Part shown: positions 57,294 through 64,000 of the stretch, in pieces
Numbering within the stretch: position 1 is the first letter of the stretch
Layout of the letters: each line of letters begins with the position of its first letter
Origin: Epinephelus fuscoguttatus
Lineage: Eukaryota > Chordata > Actinopteri > Perciformes > Serranidae
DNA: 64,000 bases
NCBI RefSeq assembly: GCF_011397635.1
Contig: NC_064761.1
Location: 36,234,143 to 36,298,142 of the forward strand
Direction: 5' to 3'
Program-made: the position numbers and the translations under genes
The notes under the pieces: generated by a model
Databases searched by the model: none
What the model saw: only the letters and a program-made list of their open reading frames with translations
What the model was told of the DNA's origin: nothing

Positions 57294-57643
57294 CACTCAT
57301 TCATCTTCTAACCGCTTCATCCTCTTGAGGGTTGTGGCCAGCTGACATCGGGCGAGAGGCAGGGTTCACCCTGGACAGGTCGCCAGACTATCGCAGGGCT
57401 GACACATAGAGGCAAACAACCATTCACACTCACATTCACACCTACAGACAATTTAGAGTTATCAATTAACCTAGTCCCCAATCTGCATGTCTGTGGGAGG
57501 AAGCTGGAGTGCCCAGAGAGAGCCCACACTGACACAGGGAGAACATGCAAACTCCTCACAGAAGGGCTCCCACACCCGGGATCGAACCGGCAACCCTCTT
57601 GCTGTGAGGCGAGAGTGCTAACCACCACATCACCGTGCCGCCC
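57294..57643 (-). mobile_element. tRNA-headed SINE, most complete copy
   Basis: Read on the minus strand it begins GGGGGCGGCACGGTGATG. It carries the A-box-like GTGGTTAGCAC and the B box GGTTCGATCCC, both intact. The body has TGTGTCAGCCCTGCGATAGT and the tail has GAATGAGTGAATGAAAT. Both internal promoter boxes are present, unlike in the copies at 12660 and 39739. Confidence 0.88.
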
Positions 57644-57889
57644 CCATTCATGTATTTAAAATATTTAACTCTTTCAGCTTACACAACGTGACCTGTGTCT
57701 CCTCGTCCATCCAAAAGTGTACAGCTCTGGATGCAGATTTTGCCACCTGTTCCGCATTTAATGCTGTTCGTCCTCCAGGTCAAAGCCCGGGGCGGAAACT
57801 GTGGAACACACGCGGAGCACTGAGGACAGTTTGGGTCCAACTGACTGTATACCTGCAGGAGGAACTCCCAGTCATATTATCTGGGAGTG

Positions 57890-58456
57890 TTAGGACGCAT
57901 TCACACTGGCGCTATTTGGTCCACTTTAAACGAACCCTGGTCCGCTTCCACGGATAGTTTGGTTCATTTGGAGTGGTGTGAACGCTTATTTGAACTCTGG
58001 TGCCAACCAAATGAGCGAACCCTGGTCCTCTTGAAAACTGGGGGTCTTGGTTCACTTGCAAGTGAACCCTGGTGTGCTTTGCTTACAGTGGGAAATGCAA
58101 ATGGACTATCCAGCGAACCAAAGAGAGGAAGTGAACCAAAGAGAGGAAGTGATGTAGAGAGCAGTGCATTTTGGTGTTTGGTGTTTTTGTGGTGACCAAG
58201 CCAGCTGAAGAGGATGGATTTCTGTTTTTGGTCCTGGCCAATCAATGAGCCGGGTTTTCTTCTTCCTCATGCTTTTTTTCTTCCTGGTCAGTGGTCGTTT
58301 CGGGCAATAATGCATGACGTTGTCCAGGCAGTTTGGTCCACTTTAAAACGTACAGTGTGAATGTGAACCGAACCAAATGAAGGTGTGAAATTTTTCGGCA
58401 CTCCCCGCCCAATCAAACCGAGTCTCCTGGACTATCTTGGTGTGAATGGGCCCTCA
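57890..58456. mobile_element. Non-autonomous DNA element with GCATTCACAC ends
   Basis: The left GGACGCATTCACACTGGCG and the right TTGGTGTGAATGGGCCC form inverted termini. The interior has GTTTGGTCCACTTTAAA near both ends and an exact 18-bp tandem pair (GAACCAAAGAGAGGAAGT) at about 58115-58150. The target-site duplication was not resolved. Confidence 0.6.
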
Positions 58457-58539
58457 GTCCAACTTTGAGCTGTACGATTAGTACAGTTACAGTCGGACTA
58501 ACGCAAGAAATGGTTTTTCTCTGATGTCATGTAAACACA

Positions 58540-58919
58540 CTGACTGATGCGTCCAGTGGCGCATCATTCCGCTACAAAAGGTGCCTTTTTGCATCGGTGT
58601 CTGACACCGAAAATGCTGACAAATCAGCCCATTCTCATTCCCAAGGCGTCAAATATAGCTGCTTTATCTGCAGAGACTGTGTTTTCTTCTTGTCTTCTTT
58701 GCTCAAGACGTTATTGGTTGTGTACCCCAGGTCAGGGCTTTATAAAAAGGCAGTGACCAGTTGCAAGGCTGTAAGCAGCAGGCATCCAAGAGACACAACA
58801 CTGAGGAAACACAAATATAGCGCCAAACAAGGGTGGATCTGGGGTCGGCTTTTACTTTCACTTTTGCTGGCAAGAGTGTTTACAGCCAGCAACTGACAAT
58901 TCTGCATAGTGTACCTTTA
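58540..58919. repeat. Orphan TTAAAGGTACACT end
   Basis: The sequence ends TGCATAGTGTACCTTTAA. In reverse complement this gives TTAAAGGTACACTATGCA, a relative of the termini at 46721 and 61481. The matching left end was not found, so the left boundary is a guess. Confidence 0.3.
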
Positions 58920-59959
58920 AGAAAACTACAAAAACAAAGCACAGGTGTGGGTCGGTGACATTGAAAATGAGCTCTAGAGCACAGTAAAGTAAAATAGTTG
59001 TTGGCCACATTATGACAGGGAGCTCCATCCTTTCTGATTTATCTGTTTTAGTTATATAACTGTAAAACACACAAGGGAGGTTTATGTCCATTTGAAGTCA
59101 CGACTTTTGTTTTCAAAGGGGTAAATCAAGTCCCACGTTTGTAGTAAAATGAAAAATAGTTCAAAGTGATATAAATCTAAAGCTGGTCAGAGAGAGTTGA
59201 AATGTTCATGACTGTGTTTTTGTGTTCGTCAACTGGAAGCTGTCACAACAAAGCTGCGGTGGACGTTACCAAAGTGTCTTTTGCAGTGACGCAATAAATG
59301 AACTCGGATGCTGAAGCTGTACTAACAAACAGTCTAAGGAGCATCACCCAGGAATTCCCTGTTGGGATTAAAAAGATTGTGGTTTGTTAGTTTATGGGGT
59401 GTTTGTGTTTCTTCCAGACCCCCAGTCATGATCAAAGAAATAAAGGAGAGGATAAAACACATGCTCGCTCTCACTGAATCTGAGACGTCTGAGCTTCAAT
59501 CAAATGTTGTCCATTCATTTAAAATCTTGTTTTACATCATAGTCTCTCCATTCCTCCTGGCTGAACTCAGTGTGTGACTTTGCAGGATACTTGTAATAAG
59601 GCCCATCGACGAACATGTATGTTTTAAAGAGGTTAAATGTGCTTGTCTAGAAAGTAGGACATGAATGAACTTTTCATTGGTGTATACGTAACTTACTGGC
59701 ACACTGCAAAGAAAAAGTGCAGAGTCATTCCGGGGGTGGCTCCCACATTTCATGGTGGAGTAGCCCGCCTTAATTGAGAACATACCACATCTTGGAATTT
59801 TCCACAGAAGACAACTTCTCCGGCTGTGGAAATGGTTGGATTTGCTTCGCTACGCATCCAGTTGCACAAGTTGTGCCCTGGCTGCAGGACATCGACACAC
59901 ATTGTACCACTTTATGCAGACATGATGTAGTTTCACTGTTCAGTATATTCTGTGTAGAT

Positions 59960-60450
59960 TTGGATTTTTGAACACATATTTCTTGTGGTTTTGTTGGCAA
60001 TTTTGTTGCTCTTTGTGGTTGTTTTATGTCTCCATCAGGTAATTTTAGGTGTATTTTAGTCATTTTGTGTCTTCTCATGGTTGTTTTGTGTCTTTCTGTG
60101 GACATTTTGTGTTTACTTTTGCTAATTTTGTGGGTTTTTGGTCACTTTATATCTCTTTGTGGTTGATTTGTGTCTCAGTTATATCATTTTATGTGTTTTA
60201 TATTCATTTTGTGGCTTCTTGTGGTTTGTTTGTTCTTGAGGTTGTTTTATGTCTGTTTAGTTATTTTGAGTGTCCTTACAGTTCCTTTGCATCCTTTTTG
60301 TGGTCTGTTTGTGTCTCTCTGTCGTCATTTTGAGGCTTGCTGCTCAGTACGTGATAATCTGAGTGACATTTTGAGGGCGAAGGCCAGGGATCTCCTAACA
60401 TTCAGTCCCCTGGGCCTGTGCCTGGTAGGCCCCCTCAGTAATTTGTCTAT
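59960..60450 (+). repeat. Minisatellite repeat family of 2225-2610, opposite orientation
   Basis: Units such as GTTGTTTTGTGTCTTTCTGTGG and CATTTTGTGTCTTCTCATGG repeat about fifteen times, followed by a CCCCTGGGCC/GGCCCCCTC block. This is the reverse complement of the arrangement at 2225-2610. Confidence 0.7.
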
Positions 60451-60484
60451 GGATGGAATTACAGTCTTTCTGACACACACATAG

Positions 60485-61385
60485 TACAAGGAACTGTTGT
60501 ACCAAAGCAGAAGACCATGCCAGTAAAGTGATGTTCTGTCTTAATTAACAATGTCAGAGTGCTGAGTTATCTTAATCTAACACAGGGTCTTGAACCCACT
60601 TTCTCTTATGGGCCTTATCTCCTATCAAACAAAGTGCTGTTTTAAGAAATTATCAGACACTGTGGGAGTGAGTTGTGAATTACCAGGGACGCTGCAGAAA
60701 CATCAGTCATCAGTGACACCATAATTTAAGGAATTGAGACAGCGTGGTCACATCATATCTGGGAGAAAGTTAACAAAGTCATGCCCTCTTTCAGTGGCAT
60801 GTCCTTTAGAACTGACAACTTTTGAGAATCCTTCCAGGTGTTTATACTTCTGTCTGTTGTACCAAAGCCACATAGACCATGCCAGTAAGATGCAGTCATG
60901 ATACTTTACAGGTGATTTCAAAGATCAAAATGAGTGTCAGAGTGCTGAGAGGGGCTCAGTGTGTGGAGAAGGTTTGCTAACACAGGGTCTTGAACCGCAG
61001 GATCCTAATTTATGGGTTATCTCCCTCTTCAAAGTGCCACTCTGCTGCTTTCTCTTGTTTTACTCATAAATTATCAGAACTGTGGGAGTGAGTTAAAGGA
61101 ATTATGGGACGCTGAGACGTTAAAGTCTCTCGGCATCATCAGGACACCAATTCCCAATTTAAGGAATTAGGAGACTAAAAGCTTCTCATTCCATTCACCT
61201 TCATATTGAAGCTTCCAATAAAAGTCATGCCCTCTTTGTCTGTGTCCTTTTAAAAAGCAACTGCCAAGAAGACGTTTTGAGAATCCTTCCAGGTGTTTAT
61301 ACTTCTGTCTGTCTGTGGACAGATTTTGCCACATAGCATCACAAGCGTGCAAGATGCAGTCATGATACTTTACAGGTGTTTAGTT
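60485..61385 (+). repeat. Tandem duplication, two ~440-bp units
   Basis: The ordered words GTGTCAGAGTGCTGAG, ACACAGGGTCTTGAACC, AATTATCAGA, CTGTGGGAGTGAGTT, AAAGTCATGCCCTCTTT, TTTTGAGAATCCTTCCAGGT and TGTTTATACTTCTGTCTG occur twice, starting near 60550 and 60930. Each run is followed by ATGCAGTCATGATACTTTAC. The units differ by small insertions. No coding frame is shared. Confidence 0.85.
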
Positions 61386-61480
61386 AAGATCAAAATGAAG
61401 GTTGTGGTCTCAGCAATAGTAGGGAAGTAGGGAAGGAGCTATTGATGCCCTGCACTTTACGCTCCAGGCCCACATTTGTT

Positions 61481-62510
61481 TTAAAGGTCCAGCGTGTAGG
61501 CTTTAGGAGAACATATTGACAGAAATGGAATATAATATAATAAGTATGTCATATTCATGTCAGCCAGTATAGTTAGCAACCCCCTCCGTGACAAGAGCAT
61601 CAATAAAACACTTATTTTTTAATGTAAAACTGCTTTATTCAGTGTTTTTACCGGTTTAAATCAGAGGATGAAACCTCTGCGGACAATTCAGCTCCCGGTG
61701 AAAACCTTCTGAACATTGAACACTGGAGGAATTCTAACCAGGAGATATTTCAGCTGGTTGCAATTAGCAGTCCACAGTCTAAAAAACAACAAAACCGGTT
61801 GTGATTTAGCAAGTAATGCTGTGTCCCAGTGGCTTTTTAGACTCCAAATGTGGGTGTTTTGTAGCGATCCATTGCTGTTTTTCCATCAGCGTCTTAGGAA
61901 CCAAACTTGAATGTTTTGTAGCGACCTGTTACTGTGTTTCCATCAGCTTTAAACCACCAGATGTGGGTGTTTCGTAGCGATTAGTTGATGTTTTTCCAAC
62001 AGCTTTTTAAGCTCCAAACGTGAGTGTTTTGTAGCGACCTGTCACTGTGTTTTGATCAGCTTTATAGGAACCAAATGTTGGTGTTTTATAACGACCTATT
62101 GCTGTTTTTCCAGCGGGGATAGTGCCTTGAAAAAAGTAATTTACAGAGATATTGCTTCATTTCCCGTCAGGATACCGGCACGAAGAGTGGTTGTTTTTTT
62201 ACTGAGACTTAACTGCTTCTCCAGTGGGTATAGTGCCATGAAAAGTGGGTGTTTACTGAAACATTGCTGCATTTCCTGCTGGGATTTTGCCCCCAAAACT
62301 CTGTATTTTAAGCCAATACATATCTTTTCCTAGCCATAACCAAGTGGTTTTTGTGCCTAAACCTAACCACACATTATCCAGAGTGTTGTTGAAATGTAAA
62401 GTTTCAATGTTTCTGTGACATAATAAGGTGCAAATTTAACACATCTATGGTTTGCAGAAACAAATAGTGCCAACATTTCTGGTGACTGGGTTGGTACCCT
62501 CATATTCCAA
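61481..62510 (+). mobile_element. TTAAAGGTCCA element containing a 57-bp tandem array
   Basis: It starts TTAAAGGTCCAGCGTGTAGG, a teleost MITE end that I recognise. It shares TAACCAAGTGG, CCTAACCACA, TGGTTTGCAGAAAC and TGGTGACTGGGTTGG with the element at 46721-47894. At least five units of 57 bp headed by GTGTTTTGTAGCGACC lie at about 61800-62130, where the 46.7-kb copy has only one or two. The right end was not found. Confidence 0.7.
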
Positions 62511-64000
62511 AATTTCCACACTGCTGACGGTCAGTGTTTTGACACTCAATACAGTTCACAGCTCAGTTTCAAAACACGTGAGCTGGAATTTGAAGGCGGG
62601 GGAGGAGAACGCGTCATGACAGAAGCAGTGAAAGAAACAGTCCAGACAGAGAGTCCAAGTAAACAAATCAATTATGAAAACAACTGGCTTCATTCAGTCC
62701 TACATGTCAGCTCTGACTGGTGTCTTTTTATTTCATTCAGATAAACTTTGAAAAAAAATGGTACAGAGGTGTTTACTCCTGTTTAGTTGGTCCTGCAGGG
62801 AAAAGGCTTTTATTAAGTGAAGTCTAACAAAAGGCTCTTTTAAGCATCAAGGCTAAGTCTTTCAAGACTATGTTGCAAATGTTTTGCATTTTCCAAAAGA
62901 ACAAAATGCACTTGAGTAGCATACACATGTGAGAGAACTTTTTGTCCCAACTGTGTGCAACCTGACACCAGGGAGTTTAGCCAAACAGGATAAGAGGAAA
63001 AAAAAAAACTTCTAGGAAGAAGGGTCTAGCCTGGTCTTGTCAGCCAAACACAGAGGAGGAAAACATGTGAGGCTCGACACATGTTCTCAGCTTCTCATGT
63101 TGGCAATTATATTTAGTGCAGATCATCTTACTGTAAAGCATGAAGCAAACTCTTATCATCACACTAATATAGATACCACACAAAATTCATGCACATGGGC
63201 AACACATCTAAAATTCCTGATTGGTTTGTGTAAACCTGGTTTCAGCTGTAAAACACTTTGATCTTTCTCGTTAACTTTAAACGTTTTCCTGTTAACCCAC
63301 AAACTCACTGATGGAAAGTCAACACCAGACTGAGTATTTTCACCACCAAATCCTGGGCCCTGTGCATAAACATCTCCGTGGGCCCCCCACTCTTCCTCTT
63401 TTTGTTTGTGCATGGTTCTTGTGGAGTGTCTCTATAATGTTTCCTTTACTTGATATTGAAATCTACTGTTGTGCAGAGAGGACTACACACTCTGCTTTTG
63501 AACTACATCTCCCATCTGAGCATGAGTTGTGCAGCACAGGTGTTTCTGATTGCTTTGATGAATCACATAAAGACTGTTCATTGTGCTCATGTGCTGATTG
63601 TTACCCTGATGAAGGTCCTCTGACCGAAAGCTTGGTTCATTAAACATACTTGCATTGATCCAAGTGTGCAGATACTCTTTTCTACATGAGTTTGACACAT
63701 GGTTTTCTGGCACCTTGGCATATTCTGGTCGTGAGTGCGGTGATTTGCTCCTAGTTGCACCTTTAAGAGGTGAAAGGGGCCTCAGGTAGCTTCAGCTATT
63801 ATTTTTTTATTTATTTCTTTACTCCCAATCGCGAGCCAGATTTGGCCCACAGGCTGCAAGTTGAATATCACTGCGCTATAGATAAGCGACTGTGGGTGCC
63901 CGTAGAGCCCAGTCTCAGTCTGAAGTCATCGAAATCCGGTGCTTAGACAGTGACTTGCGGCCTCAGAAACCAACAAAAAAAGGCATCCTTTAACGTCGGC
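62511..64000. other. No gene recognised; two repeat fragments
   Basis: Apart from a GATGAAGGTCCTCTGACCGA repeat near 63610 and a GCGAGCCAGATTTGGCCCAC repeat end near 63832, nothing was recognised. Short frames here lack domains. Confidence 0.4.

Noticed and set aside
57317-57628. 103-codon minus-strand frame
   Set aside because: It translates a SINE whose sequence recurs elsewhere in the window, so it is not a gene.
61800-62130. Regularly spaced repeats as a CRISPR array
   Set aside because: The 57-bp units are tandem without unique spacers and the genome is a vertebrate.

Overview
This window is vertebrate nuclear DNA, almost certainly from a teleost fish. Coding sequence is split into short exons with canonical GT-AG junctions. 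The space between is filled with microsatellites, tRNA-headed SINEs, decayed LINE reverse transcriptase fragments, Tc1-like and Harbinger-like relics and several MITE families that I recognise as teleost-typical. The sequence alone does not fix the species.

Four protein-coding genes are supported. gng12 (+, coding 11252-11558) encodes a 72-residue G-protein gamma subunit. gadd45a (-, 22584-21312, four exons) encodes a 154-residue stress-response protein. sec16b (+, 26517-41638) was assembled here as 23 in-phase coding exons giving a complete 943-residue ER-exit-site scaffold. A znf648-like ten-finger C2H2 gene (-) has its main exon at 50227-51739, and two upstream exons that keep the frame lie at 53745-53834 and 53915-54021. 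gng12 and gadd45a are convergent, gadd45a and sec16b are divergent across about 3 kb, and sec16b and znf648 are convergent. From general knowledge, GADD45A and GNG12 are neighbours on human 1p31 and SEC16B and ZNF648 lie on human 1q25, so two human neighbourhoods are joined here. No shared pathway links the four genes.

Layout: 1-11.2 kb is repeat-rich and is probably upstream or intronic sequence of gng12. 11.2-14.2 kb is gng12 with a long 3' UTR. 14.6-20.3 kb holds MITEs and Harbinger and hAT-like remnants. 20.6-22.6 kb is gadd45a. 22.8-25.7 kb is a microsatellite-rich divergent promoter interval that contains a possible 40-residue two-exon micropeptide gene. 25.7-41.6 kb is sec16b with transposons in many introns. 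41.7-49.8 kb is a transposon cluster with clear nested insertions. 50.2-54.0 kb is the zinc-finger gene. 54-64 kb is gene-poor, with SINEs, a tandem duplication near 60.5-61.4 kb and a 57-bp tandem array near 61.8-62.1 kb.

I found no defence, phage, CRISPR or other clearly new multi-gene system. The items most worth a second look are the candidate micropeptide gene, the palindromic Tc1-derived element present twice, the extra zinc-finger N-terminal exons, the complementary AAT/ATT arrays upstream of gadd45a, the nested transposons with readable target-site duplications, and a near-perfect 48-bp hairpin at 1.5 kb.
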